From positions 65,504,001 to 65,568,000 of the forward strand of contig NC_072893.1 of assembly GCF_027943255.1 (NCBI RefSeq): a stretch of 64,000 nucleotides of DNA, in the 5' to 3' direction. Both the position numbers and the translations under genes were made by a program. The notes under the pieces were generated by a model. It was given only the letters and a program-made list of their open reading frames with translations, had not been told where the DNA came from and made no database searches. Position 1 is the first letter of the stretch. The number at the start of each line of letters is the position of its first letter. This document shows positions 45,150 through 57,400 of this stretch, piece after piece. This DNA is from Anastrepha obliqua (Eukaryota > Arthropoda > Insecta > Diptera > Tephritidae).

Positions 45150-48100
45150 ATATTTCTATTGAAAAAGAAATGCGTGATAATATCTCAAATATTTGTATAT
45201 TCTGGTCGAATTAGGGATAATATAGTGTGCACGCTGCTGTAAAAGACAGGGGAATATCCCATCAGGTCCAGGAGATTTGTATGGGCTGAATGTTGATATC
45301 GCCCATTGTACCCGCTTTTCATGGAATAGCTTGCTTGCTAGTTTTAAGTTCTCAGCACTCGCAGATGTAGTAGTTTCTACCGGCACAGAGATCTCGTCTA
45401 GCACAAGTGATCCAGGGAAGTGAGTGTCCAGCAGAAGTTGACTGGTTTCCTTGTGTAGCTTCCATCTGGCTTTTTCGGGGTACGAATGCCGTTTGAGTGA
45501 TCTTTTAATAGGGCTTTTTGGATACGAATAGCATTCGGAAGACTACAAATCTTTTCACAATGATTCCTCCAAGTAGCCCTTTTAGATTTCCTCAATTCTT
45601 TTTTGTAGTTGGTTAGGGCTGTTGAGTAGGAGGACCAGTCCCCCGATGCTTTAGCTCTGTTCCATAAGGTTCTTGTTTCTTTACGCAGGTCGGAAAGTGT
45701 ACTATTCCACCAAGGAACATTTCTTTGTGGCTTTTTCATTTTTACTGGACAACTTTCGTGAAACGCCGATGTTATGTTTGAATGTAATTAGTTCGCTCGA
45801 TTCGAACTCAATCTCAGATATAAGCTGAATGTGACGCTTAGAGCAGTTAACACTTTGTTCTAAACAAAAGTGAAAGTAGTCCCAATTAGTTTTTCTGGGG
45901 TTTCTGTAAATTGTCATTTGTGGTTTGGTCGCACCTATATCAAATCTAATATGTCTGTGATCCGACATAGATGATTCCTCTGACACATGCCAATTTGAGA
46001 CTTCGGACAAAGCATTATGACTAGCGAGAGTGATGTCAAGGACTTCTTCCCTGATTGCATTAATGAAATTCGGTTCGTTGCCTCGATTTAGGATAGATAT
46101 ATTATAGGTACTCACCTCTTGGATTTATGTTGGTGCTCCCCCACGCTGTGTGGTGCGCATTTGCATCACAGCAGAGGATCCACCGGAGACTTTTTGCTGA
46201 CAGTATTCCATCAGGGCTATAACCTCCCTTGTTGGAGCAGTAACCTTCTCTCCTGGCAGGTAAGCGGAGGCAAGTACTACCTAATGCTCACCTTTGCCAC
46301 TTTTACCCAAATCGCCATCAGGTCTTCTGTAATAAACTGTGAAATTGGGATAAAGGTTAGTTGATTATTTATTATCAACGCCGCTCTAGGACGGTCTTTG
46401 TTAGCAGCATATATCAACTTACCGTTTACGCTCTGGAGTCCCAGAACGACTCCTTTACGTACCCATTGTTCTTGAATGAAAACTACATCCAAGAGTTCTT
46501 GGTTAAATCTCCTCGTAAGCACGTCCGAAGCTGCTTTTGCGTTATGGAGATTTATTTGAAGGCATCCGAGTTGCCTTCTGCTGTTATGAGGTTTTTGCTT
46601 TGGCCAGATCATCTAGTGATCCTTCGTTTGGCAATGGCTGCCTTTTTCTTACCTCGGTTGCTTTTCAGCAGGACTGCTTCCTCAGCGGACATCTGATCTT
46701 CTCTTCGAGCCTTGTTGTGGCTGTGCGCTATTTTTTTGGCCTGCAGCGGGGGTCGCATGCGAATGCTCTCGGCCACATTATGGCGCCATGTGCCGGTTGT
46801 TGTTGGCTTTTCTGCCTCGTGTCTGGAGCAACTGGCTTTATCGTCCTGGGCTATTGAAGCCGTTGGAGTCAAAGTTCCCGCTTCCTCCGAGCTTTGTTTC
46901 ACCGAAGGTTCAGAGTCCTTTTCGGTAACCTTGGGCGGGCCATTAGATTTTGGCCGAAGTTGGGTTTTACCGAACCCGTAGTTCAGCCAATTATTAAATG
47001 TTTTTATGACCTCTGCGGAGATTGGGTCGATAGCAACAGTGATTTCTACCACAGTACCTTGCGCACTCTGTTGAGCACCCGCCAGTCATTCATTTTGGCA
47101 ATCAAGGAGGCTAATAATATCCTCAGTTGAGGTGCTGTCCAATTCTGGAAAGTGATCAACGAAGATTTGTGGGCGCGGTATATCTGCTTCCTGTACAATC
47201 TTCAGCTGTGCATCTTTCCACGGTTTCAGCTTAGGAACTGCTTCCTTTAGCCAATTAGCCGCATCATCGCAGCCGATAGATAACTATGTATCCTGGGCGA
47301 AAGGTGCAACTATTAAATTTGGGCTTTGCAGCACCAGTCTGCTTTTTCCTTATAGCCTCCAGGATAGCATGTTGTATGGCCGTTAGTTTTTCCGTCGACC
47401 ATATTGTAGTTGGATAGTCAGGAGGTATTATTCCCAACTTCGTGCTACACGGCGCGTCTTTGTAAGGCATTTTTGTTGAGTCTACCTTGACTTCTGGATT
47501 AGGCACTGTTGCCTTTGGTCCTTCCGTTTCGGTAGTCTCGTCTGCCTTTCTCCCAACACTAGAGCTCGCCTTTAAATTGGCACGCTTAGGGGATCTTTGC
47601 TTTGCCGTGGTGCTGCTGGAGCGTTGTCGCTTCAGATCAGCTAGTTTTTGAGCCAGCTCTCTTGCCTCGTCAATGCTGTGACCTTTTCTCAGGAAGTACT
47701 TTAGACGCTTTCTGGCGGCCCCACACAACCGCATGTTGTTTTCATCCTTTCTTCCTGAGTCACGAGCGGGAGAAGAAAGTAGTTTCTCCTCTTCTTCTGG
47801 TGATATTGCAGAAGCTTTGCCATCTGGCCCCAGGGCCATGTCGTCAACGTCCATATCCTTGATTTCGCTGGCAGTTGGAGGGCATTGGTTACCCTTAGCT
47901 GCCTGCGATGTTGTTGGTAGTTCGCCACTGTTTACCGAAAGGTCGTACCTGGTTTATATTAGGCACGCCTGCCCTTTTTAATAATTTATTGTTTGACGCT
48001 GCCATGTGGTCCCACGAGTAAAGGGGAAGGGAAGGTCCAGCCACGACAGTGCCTCGGTGTCGCGGTAAGGCTAATTACAACCAGAGGGCGCCCGATATCT

Positions 48101-48215
48101 GGAGGTCACCGTTATAAGACAGACTTACGTAGTGCCATTCATCCTATAGGCACGGTTCGAATTACACCTAGGATTACGGGTTTTTTCGAGTTTTGCTTCT
48201 CTAGATCCCGCATTT
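45150..48215 (-). mobile_element. LINE family E (R1/LOA-like), truncated in RT
   Basis: Minus strand. A 5' leader (about 48215-48006) precedes a possible ORF1 start at 48005. ORF1 pieces are at 47864-47264 (acidic N-part, then LCGAARKRLKYFLRKGHSID and a Lys/Ser-rich region) and 47052-46609 (IDPISAEVIKTFNNWLNYGF). ORF2 pieces follow: an endonuclease N-terminus LGCLQINLHNAKAASDVLTR (46570) with FIQEQWVR, the endonuclease end NWHVSEESSMSDHRHIRFDI (46000), a linker with NVPWWNSTLSDLRKETRTLW (45720) and the RT start SPYKSPGPDGIFPCLLQ (45290). RT then stops abruptly near 45200. Frame changes separate the pieces. Order and motifs fit R1/LOA-group LINEs. Confidence 0.8.
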
Positions 48216-48920
48216 CTAGTTAAAAGCAGGGGCACCTCGTGCAGGAGTGGCATTCTACCACAATGGTCGGTCTTTAGGCTACTGGCACAACTGCCATACG
48301 CCTCTGTGTGCATTCCCCCAAGAAGCAACGTACACTTCACCCCCCCTTTGAAAGTTCTAACCAGTTCTGTTGTATGCAGCACAGTACCGTACCACACCGT
48401 ACTGTTATGTATACATATATATTCCAATAAATATTATATCTATAAAAATGCATCAAAACACGCCCTCATTCCTATTCAGCGTCAGTTATCCCTACATACC
48501 AAGTTAGTAAAAAAAAATATAATTTTAAAACTCACACAACTCTATGAATTTTAATTCTCCATAAAAGTATAATATCACTGTCGCACAGTGTAATTTTTCT
48601 TACAGAAATTTTATAGTGAAATCGAAAATATTTTAAATGTAATTAATTTAAATTTGGACCCCACGCAATGGATAAACGTCGTAAAAGTAGCGTGACGGAT
48701 GGGGGACTTACAAGAGCCTAGTATTTATCAATTTGCTTTAACTTAGTGGAGTGTGGTGGATTTGCTTTTTTTGGTATCAGAATTGACACATTTCCTTAAA
48801 ATCACGCTATGGAAGTTTTGCTGTAATGGCATATAGTAAAGTCAAGGCAAAGGTATGTGGACAAGCTTTACTTCACATATTAATCGGCGTTAATTGTACC
48901 TGATGTAACCAAAAAATCTT
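48216..48920. other. Spacer without recognised features
   Basis: AT-rich toward the right. No coding, RNA or clear mobile element was recognised between the LINE 5' end and the short duplication before the hexanucleotide array. Confidence 0.4.
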
Positions 48921-49014
48921 TTTTCCACAACAGCAAGTCGTTTACCAAACAACTTCCTTTTTTTTTTTTTTCCACAACAGCAAGTCGTTTACCAAACAAC
49001 TTCCTTTTTTTTTG
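48921..49014. repeat. Tandem duplication, about 47-bp unit, two copies
   Basis: The segment with 'ttccacaacagcaagtcgtt' and 'taccaaacaacttccttttt' occurs twice in direct succession (about 48924-48968 and 48971-49012), differing only in T-run length. It sits directly beside the hexanucleotide array. Confidence 0.85.
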
Positions 49015-49045
49015 GTTATTTTGCCATTTTTTAGGCTCTAATATA

Positions 49046-51592
49046 TTCTATCTCTATCTCTATCATCTTATCTCTATCTCTATTTCTCTATCTCTATCTC
49101 TATCTCTATCTCTATCTCTATCTATCTCTATCTCTATCCTATCTATCTCTATCTCTATCTCTATCTCTATCTCTATCTCTATCTCTATCTCTATCTCTAT
49201 CTCTATCTCTATCTCTATCTCTATCTCTATCTCTATCTCTATCTCTATCTCTATCTCTATCTCTATCTCTATCTCTATCTCTATCTCTATCTCTATCTCT
49301 ATCTCTATCTCTATCTCTATCTCTATCTCTATCTCTATCTCTATCTCTATCTCTATCTCTATCTATCTCTATCTCTATCTCTATCTCTATCTCTATCTCT
49401 ATCTCTATCTCTATCTCTATCTCTATCTCTATCTCTATCTCTATCTCTATCTCTATCTCTATCTCTATCTCTATCTCTATCTACTCTATCTCTATCTCTA
49501 TCTCTATCTCTATCTCTATCTCTATCTCTATCTCTATCTATCTCTATCTCTATCTCTATCTCTATCTCTATCTCTATCTCTATCTCTCTATCTCTATCTC
49601 TATCTCTATCTCTATCTCTATCTCTATCTCTATCTTATCTCTATCTCTATCTCTATCTCTATCTCTATCTATCTCTATCTCTATCTCTATCTCTATCTCT
49701 ATCTCTATCTCTATCTCTATCTCTATCTCTATCTCTATCTCTATCTCTATCTCTATCTCTATCTCTATCTCTATCTCTATCTCTATCTCTATCTCTATCT
49801 CTATCTCTATCTCTATCTCTATCTCTATCTCTATCTCTATCTCTATCTCTATCTCTATCTCTATCTCTATCTCTATCTCTATTCTATCTCTATCTCTATC
49901 TCTATCTCTATCTCTATCTCTATCTCTATCTCTATCTCTATCTCTATCTCTATCTCTATCTCTATCTCTATCTCTATCTCTATCTCTATCTCTATCTCTA
50001 TCTCTATCTCTATCTCTATCTCTATCTCTATCTCTATCTCTATCTCTATCTCTATCTCTATCTCTATCTCTATCTCTATCTCTATCTCTATCTCTATCTC
50101 TATCTCTATCTCTATCTCTATCTCTATCTCTATCTCTATCTCTATCTCTATCTTCTATCTCTATCTCTATCTCTATCTCTATCTCTATCTCTATCTCTAT
50201 CTCTATCTCTATCTCTATCTCTATCTCTATCTCTATCTCTATCTCTATCTCTATCTCTATCTCTATCTCTATCTCTATCTCTATCCTATCTCTATCTCTA
50301 TCTCTATCTCTATCTCTATCTCTATCTCTATCTCTATCTCTATCTCTATCTCTATCTCTATCTCTATCTCTATCTCTATCTCTATCTCTATCCATATCTC
50401 TATCTCTATCTCTATCTCTATCTCTATCTCTATCTCTATCTCTATCTCTATCTCTATCTCTATCTCTATCTCTATCTCTATCTCTATCTCTATCTCTATC
50501 TCTATCTCTATCTCTATCTCTATCTCTATCTCTATCTCTATCTCTATCTCTATCTCTATCTCTATCTCTATCTCTATCTCTATCTCTATCTATCTCTATC
50601 TCTATCTCTATCTCTATCTCTATCTCTATCTCTCTATCTCTATCTCTATCTCTATCTCTATCTCTATCTCTATCTCTATCTCTATCTCTAATCTCTATCA
50701 CTATCTCATCTATCTCTATCTCTATCTCTATCTCTATCTCTATCTCTATCTCTATCTCTATCTCTATCTCTATCTCATATCTCTATCTCTATCTCTATCT
50801 CTATCTCTATCTCTATCTCTATCTCTATCTCTATCTCTATCTCTATCTCTATCTCTATCTCTATCTCTATCTCTATCTCTATCTCTATCTCTATCTCTAT
50901 CTCTATCTCTATCTCTATCTCTATCTCTATCTCTATCTCTATCTCTATCTCTATCTCTATCTCTATCTCTATCTCTATCTCTATCTCTATCTCTATCTCT
51001 ATCTCTATCTCTATCTCTATCTCTATCTCTATCTCTATCTCTATCTCTATCTCTATCTCTATCTCTATCTCTATCTCTATCTCTATCTCTATCTCTATCT
51101 CTATCTCTATCTCTATCTCTATCTCTATCTCTATCTCTATCTCTATCTCAATCTCTATCTCTATCTCTATCTCTATCTCTATCTCTATCTCTATCTCTAT
51201 CTCTATCTCTATCTCTATCTCTATCTTCTATCTCTATCTCTATCTCTATCTCTATCTCTATCTCTATCTCTATCTCTATCTCTATCTCTATCTCTCTATC
51301 TCTATCTCTATCTCTATCTCTATCTCTATCTCTATCTCTATCTCTATCTCTATCTCTATCTCTATCTCTATCTCTATCTCTATCTCTATCTCTATCGCTA
51401 TCTCTATCTCTATCTCTATCTCTATCTCTATCTCTATCTCTATCTCTATCTCTATCTCTATCTCTATCTCTATCTCTATCTCTATCTCTATCTCTATCTC
51501 TATCTCTATCTCTATCTCTATCTCTATCTCTATCTCTATCTCTATCTCTATCTCTATCTCTTTCGCTATCTCTATCTCTATCTTTATCCCTA
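49046..51592. repeat. Hexanucleotide (CTCTAT)n array, about 2.5 kb
   Basis: Some 425 units of a 6-bp repeat run almost without interruption. Imperfections are mostly missing or extra bases that shift the phase (near 49062-49085, 49136, 49362, 49482, 49538, 49634, 49881, 50153, 50285, 50590, 50690-50710, 50776, 51225, 51293) and a few substitutions ('ccatat' near 50392, 'cgctat' at 51396 and 51565). The right end decays into 'tttatccctac'. Minus-strand frames read as Asp-Arg or Glu-Ile repeats and are not genes. The array lies between the LINE and the mariner-rich block. Confidence 0.97.
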
Positions 51593-52439
51593 CCTTCGCA
51601 AAACCGTTTTTGCACTTTCACAATTTTCCCAGGGAATGCTTTGAAACAAAAGCTGCAACAATTGAATTTTGAATGTTTTCTCCAGTACAGAATCCGACTC
51701 AACCTAATGAATGTATTTGTACTTATGCACATACATATGTGTATGTATCCACATTTACTGGTAGCATCTTGAGGCGTTGACCAAGCAAGCATTTACTAAA
51801 ATCCACTCCATATGTACGAAACATACTTAGCTTTATGGGATTGTTGGCTTTCACGGACGCAGGGCACAGCCTTTGCTCCTTCACTAACTACTTAAATTGT
51901 TGCTGTTGTTTTTGTTTTAAGCTGGACAAGGCAGCTATGTTTCGAAAGGTTTAAAGCGACCGTCTTGTGGTAGCTTCTTTTCTGGTTGTTTTATTTCTAC
52001 TTGTACTCATACATACATTTGTATTATATATATTTGGCAATTTGCTGTTGCAGATTTATCAAAGCACCCTCAACGTTAAATCTTTTACAGCTAGAAATAT
52101 ATTTATATATGTACGTGTAAGTGTAGAGCTGCATTTTGTACACATGGGCTGCCTCTCTGATTTCGGGTCATGTCTAGAAGTAAATGATAAATAGCTGGAT
52201 AATATTTTAAAATTGTGTCTTAGAGTTTGTTCATTCCATTACACTGCCGACCAGTAGTGAAAAAAAGATCTGTGCACATTTGGTTTAATGAAAAAAAAAA
52301 AATTATTTAGTTTTGATGGAAAAAAACTCATAGTGTGCGTTTATAGTAAAATATAAAGATGAGGGCTTCTTCAATAATCCGGAAGTATTACTAGGTATAT
52401 TTTGAGCTATTTATGAAACAAATAACATACAAATCTGAA
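51593..52439. other. Spacer without recognised genes
   Basis: Unique-looking, AT-rich DNA with one 'catacatatgtgtatgtat' run (51730-51750). No domain or repeat family was recognised. Confidence 0.4.
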
Positions 52440-52790
52440 AAAAAGCATCACAAATTTTAACAAAAAATTTACATTTTTTTCTATAAATCCTTTTTTTGAG
52501 TGCATCAAAAAAAATTAAAAAAGTTATCAAGTTGTCAAAAAGAGCCAAAAATATTTCATTTTAAAAAGCTGTACCCTAAAATGTTCAACATTAAGTATAA
52601 AGGGTGATCAAAATTTTAATTTTTTTTCTCAAAGTATTTTAATATTTTCCAATTTTTTTCCATAATTTTTTTTTAAGGGCATCCCAAAAAATTAAAAAAG
52701 TTATAAAATTGTCAAAAAGAGCCGAAGACATTTCATTTTTAAAAGCTCTATACCGAAATGTTCAAAATTAAATATAAAGGGTGATCAGTT
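52440..52790. repeat. Imperfect direct repeat, unit about 175 bp
   Basis: A block with 'aaaaaagttatcaagttgtc', 'aaaaagagccaaaaatattt', 'cattttaaaaagctgtaccc' and 'taaagggtgatca' (52515-52614) recurs at 52690-52790 with modest changes. The copies are tandem, and each ends in 'taaagggtgatca', the terminal motif of the adjacent mariner-like element. Confidence 0.75.
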
Positions 52791-53637
52791 TGGAGATATC
52801 GGATTTTACATTGAAAAAAAAACACGAAAATTCCAATTGGAATTGTAGAACCATTCATGAACTTTATTTTTTAAAGATAATCCCTTTCAAATGTTGGCCG
52901 CAACTGCGCCGTAATTCGGCAAACACCAATTTTGAATGACTCGCTGGAGGACTTCGGTCGGTATCTCGTGAATAACTTTAGTAATGTTGGCTTCCTATGC
53001 TTCAATCGAAGCTGGTTAATCATTCAAACTTTACATACCCCACAAATAAAAGTGCAAAGGTGTGATATCACACGAACTTGGTGGCCAATCCATTAGTTCG
53101 AGACGAGAGATAAATTGCTTACTGTAACGACGACGCAGTAAATCCATTGTTTCACGGGCTGTATGGCAAGTAGCGCCGTCTTGTTGGAACCAAATCAGTT
53201 CCGGCTTCAGTTTCCGGCATCAAAAAGTCATTTATCATGACGCGTTAGCGTTTGCCATTCACTGATTCATTGGCGCCAGCTTCGTCTTTCAAGATGATTC
53301 CTCCAGCCCATAGGCCGCATCAAACGTTTGTTTTCAATGGAGGTAATGGCTGTTCTTGAATCAGTTCAGATTGCTCTTCACCCCAAGTAGGGCAATTTTG
53401 CTTATGAAGCCAAAAATGGGCCTCATCGCTAAACGAATTGCGAATTCCGAGCGCGAGATGAACATTTTTTACAGAGTGTCGATTTTCGTAATAAAAGTAA
53501 TTTGTAAATGTTGTTGAGGCGTAAAGCTTTTCATGAAGAAATATTAATGAATTTTAAAAAAATGTATGTGACTGTCGTCACGCGTGATCTGCCAAAAATA
53601 CCTTATTGGAAAAGGTACCTCCAGTCTGATCACCCTT
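52776..53637 (-). mobile_element. Deleted DD41D-like mariner with terminal repeats
   Basis: Ends 'agggtgatcag' (52780) and 'ctgatcaccct' (53626) are inverted and about 0.86 kb apart. The minus strand carries traces of a DD41D transposase: HFWLHKQNCPTWGEEQ (near 53415), a QQDGATCHTAR-like box near 53180 and a degraded NW.P.SC.ITP...WGYVK region at 53100-53030. Stops and frame changes are frequent and the N-terminus is lost. Confidence 0.7.
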
Positions 53638-54469
53638 TATAAGTTTTAGCACCCCTTATTAGGGACTTTTTTGATTTTTGCCACCTCGAAAAAAATGCCA
53701 ACATTTTTTTTAAATTACGTAATTTCCGTCAGTTTTGGGATGAATTCAGCCCAAGTGTAAAGTATTAGCGAAATCGGAGGCTATGTTGCAGCAGCATCAC
53801 ATTTCGTTTAATTTGGAATGGCTGTATGGGTCGCACCCAATGGGGGTTTTGATATACTCCCTCGACGCCATTGTTTTGCAACGGAATTTCTCACCCTACA
53901 AAAATGTGTTGCACAGTGTTTTTATTATTAATATTTGTATCTTTGTATGCATTATCCCAACTGCATCTCGAACCTTATAAAAATACTTAATTCACTATTG
54001 CATTTTCTATTGCTTTTCATGAAATTCTTCGCATCAATGTTTGCGCACATTTTCACCCACTTACCCATTTACCCACTTACATAAAAGTGATGTGAAGTCA
54101 CTGATATGTAAGTAATTGTGAAAATTGATAGCGGCGGATTAAATGTTTACGAGTATTACAGCTTCCAAAGCTATTTTGTGGCATTCGTGGTTACGCGAAT
54201 GACAAGCCCGAGATTAATAATGTTTTTTTTTTCCATTTTCCATTTGCCTTACACAACATTTTGCACGTAAATTTTTGTTTTGTATTTAAAAAGTAGTGCG
54301 CGTTAAGTTTCCATTGCAGTAAAACTACCATATCCGCCCGAGTCGGTTGCGAGCACAGTAGTTGCGCGAATCTCAATAAACCAAAGAACAAAAATCAAAA
54401 AAAGCAAAAAAAAAAAATAAAGAAATCAGCGAAATTTAAACTCAATTCAATCTTGACGTTAAAACAATA
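53638..54469 (+). other. Spacer and presumptive 5' leader of the SDR gene
   Basis: No coding sequence is recognised up to 54300. The last 150 bases become less AT-rich around 54330-54370 and then A-rich directly before the start codon at 54470, as in many fly leaders. No core promoter motif could be fixed. Confidence 0.35.
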
Positions 54470-57400
54470 ATGGAGCAATTAAAGTCGAAATTGGCGGTGG
54501 TGACCGGCGCCAGTTCGGGCATTGGCGCCGCCATTGTGCGCGATCTAATTGCTGCCGGCTTAATTGTTATCGGTTTGGCGCGACGTTTCGAGCGCGTCGA
54601 GGCGTTGCGTCAAGAGCTCCCCGCCGCCGAGCAGCGCGCCCGCCTTCACGCCATTAAATGCAACATTGCCGATGCACAGGATGTGGCAGCAACATTTATG
54701 CGCATCATTCGTGACCATGGACCGGTGTATGTGTTGGTCAACAATGCCGGTTGCTTACGTACTGGGCAATTGGCTACCATGCCGGAGGATGATGTGCAAG
54801 AGATGCTGCAAACGAATGTAATGGGCGTGGTCAATTGTACGCGACATGTGTTTGCTGCTATGCGGGCGCATCGCATCGATGGTCATGTGATACTGATAAA
54901 TAGCATTTGCGGACACAAGGTGCCGGTGGTACCGGGCCACATGCCGACCTTGAACATTTACCCAGCCACCAAGTTCGCATTGACTGCGATTAACGAGATT
55001 TATCGTCAAGAGTTCAAAGAGTTGGGCACGCGTGTTAAGGTGACGGTGAGTGGGATTGGGGGTGCGGGGAGGTACTCGGAGAGGCAGGATTTAAATTTCA
55101 ATTTACTCAGATCTTAAATGTGGTGCAGTAAAAGTGAAATTCAAATGGAATCGAGCGAAAAGTGAGATAAAAATAAATTGTGCTACTTTGGTGGGTAGGA
55201 GAGTTAATTTAAATATTCAGCAGGAAATTTTGTATTAAAGTAAAATAGAAATGGATTAAATTAAAAAGTCATTAAACTCAAGGTTAATTGAGATTTGAGA
55301 ATCCTGAGCGAAAAATGCTTACGTTAAAATTAAAAATAAATACCAGATTGCGATATATTAAAAGTCAAAGGTCAACTATTAGCACTATTTTCGTATTTTA
55401 GATTGAAACATTTGTTAGATTTATGAGAACTGCAATAGATGTAACCTTCACTGTAAAAATGAGAAGTAATGGTCCCAAGTTGTGATGATAAAGGTCAAAG
55501 GTCAAATAAGCGCAAACACTATAGGCCAAGATATCCATCACAAACAAGCATCTCAAAAGAATGGCAAACCAACATTTGTTTTTTAATGTAATTATTTCAT
55601 AGATATAGAAGGTGCTTTTAATAATATCAGCGCGGAGTCAATTGTCACTGCGTTAGATAAACTAGAGGTGGAAAGACCTAGCTGGCTCTGGATCTCGTCC
55701 CTGCTTGGCTACAGGGAAGTTAATGCGGTCGCAAGAAGGCAAGAAGTCACTAGATTCGTTCAACGGGGGACGCCGCAGGGTGGTGTCCTCTCGCCCCTAC
55801 TTTGGCTAGTTGTTATTGACGAAGTTCTGCTAATGCTAATAATAAGGGTGGGGTTAAGGTAATAGCATACGCCGATGACTTGGTCGTGATGGTATTGGGA
55901 CCGTTTCCCTCAGTCATGGCTGAGATTTTGGAAAGGTCACTAACTGGATGTACCCAGACGCTGGGCTGCTACTTGCGGCCTTCGAGTCAATTCTGACAAA
56001 ACGGAGCTGGTACTATTTACCAGAAAATATAATCCTCCAACTTTCGACTTCCCAAATTAAAAAACCACGTTCTCTCACTCTCATCGGAAGTTAGGTATCT
56101 TGGAGTGATACTTGACTCCAAACTCCATTAGAAACTACACATTGAATATCGGGTAAGAGAGGCCAGTATAGCCTTCTACTCTTGCAAATCTATGTTCAAT
56201 AAAAAATGGGAACTCAAGCAACAGGTCCTGTGGTGGATGTACAATGCAGTGGTTCTGCCAATTTTAACGTGTGGATGCTTGGTCTATGGCGGAAATCTCT
56301 CAAGGAATATGGTAGCATTTTTGGGCAGTTAACATCGTATTTCTCTGAACTTCGAACAGATCTCTCTATCCGCAAACTAGAGTTCGAGAGTCGTGCTAGG
56401 GCAATCTTTCCAAATAGGCAGGATTAGATCGAGAGGAAAATATGCACCGAAGCTTGCACCTCTGTTTTCACTGGCGGTTCCCGGATGGAATCGGTAGTCG
56501 GAGCAGGGGTTTTCTTTAAATCAACCAATTTATCTATCTCCTTTAAACTACCGAACACTGCTGGTGTTTTTCAAGCAGAAGTTTTGGAGATCCTGCAGAC
56601 ATGCAAAACGCTTAGGGAATGCGGGAGCGAGGGATATATTAACATTTTCTCCCATAGTCAAGCCGCGATTAAGGCTTTGACGACGCCATGGTGTCGAACG
56701 AAACTAGTAAACTCCTGTAGGGAGGAGATCAAATCTCTTGGCTGTGCAGGTAACATTTCTCTGATCTGTGTTCCACGACATAGGAACATTGAGGGAAATG
56801 AAATTGCTGATGAGCGTGCCAGGAAGGGGACTGAATTGGCCTCAGAGACCTCCTACTCGGTCATCGGCATCCCCCTGACAGTTGTTAAAGGGGAACTGCA
56901 CAAATTGTTTCTCAGGAAAGCGCAGAAAAGATGGAGCTCCATTTCTTGATGTTTTCTCTGTAAATGTCCGGGCTTGGCAGCTACACGACTAAGGTCACTG
57001 GGCGCTCCTTTCTTCGACGGCCTGGGGAAGTGCGCCAACGTAAATCCAATTTTCTTCTTTTTTTTGTTAATAGTTGATACTATGCATATACTATAATGAT
57101 GTTTCACAACTTTACGAGTTGCCATAACTTTATTTGTATGATTTAGTATAATAAGAAGTAAAATGTTTTTTTTTTCTTCTTTTTTAATTTAATAATTTTA
57201 AGATTTGTGCAAGGTTAGAGGTTTTGGTATTTAAAGTGAAACATTTTCTATTTTTTATTTTTATAATTTATATATTAAAAAACTCAGACACTTATAAAAA
57301 AATTTCTCAAAAAAATGCAAAACAAAAATTCTGGAAAAAATAAAAAATAAAAATTTTTTTGTTTCAAGGTTCAGTAAAAAAAAAGTTATTCTCACATTTA

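Noticed and set aside
49580..51792. Long minus-strand open frames (373 and 214 codons) of Asp-Arg and Glu-Ile repeats
   Set aside because: They are translations of the hexanucleotide array, which has no stop in two of its three minus frames. Phase slips switch between RD and EI. No promoter, splice or unique coding sequence supports a protein.
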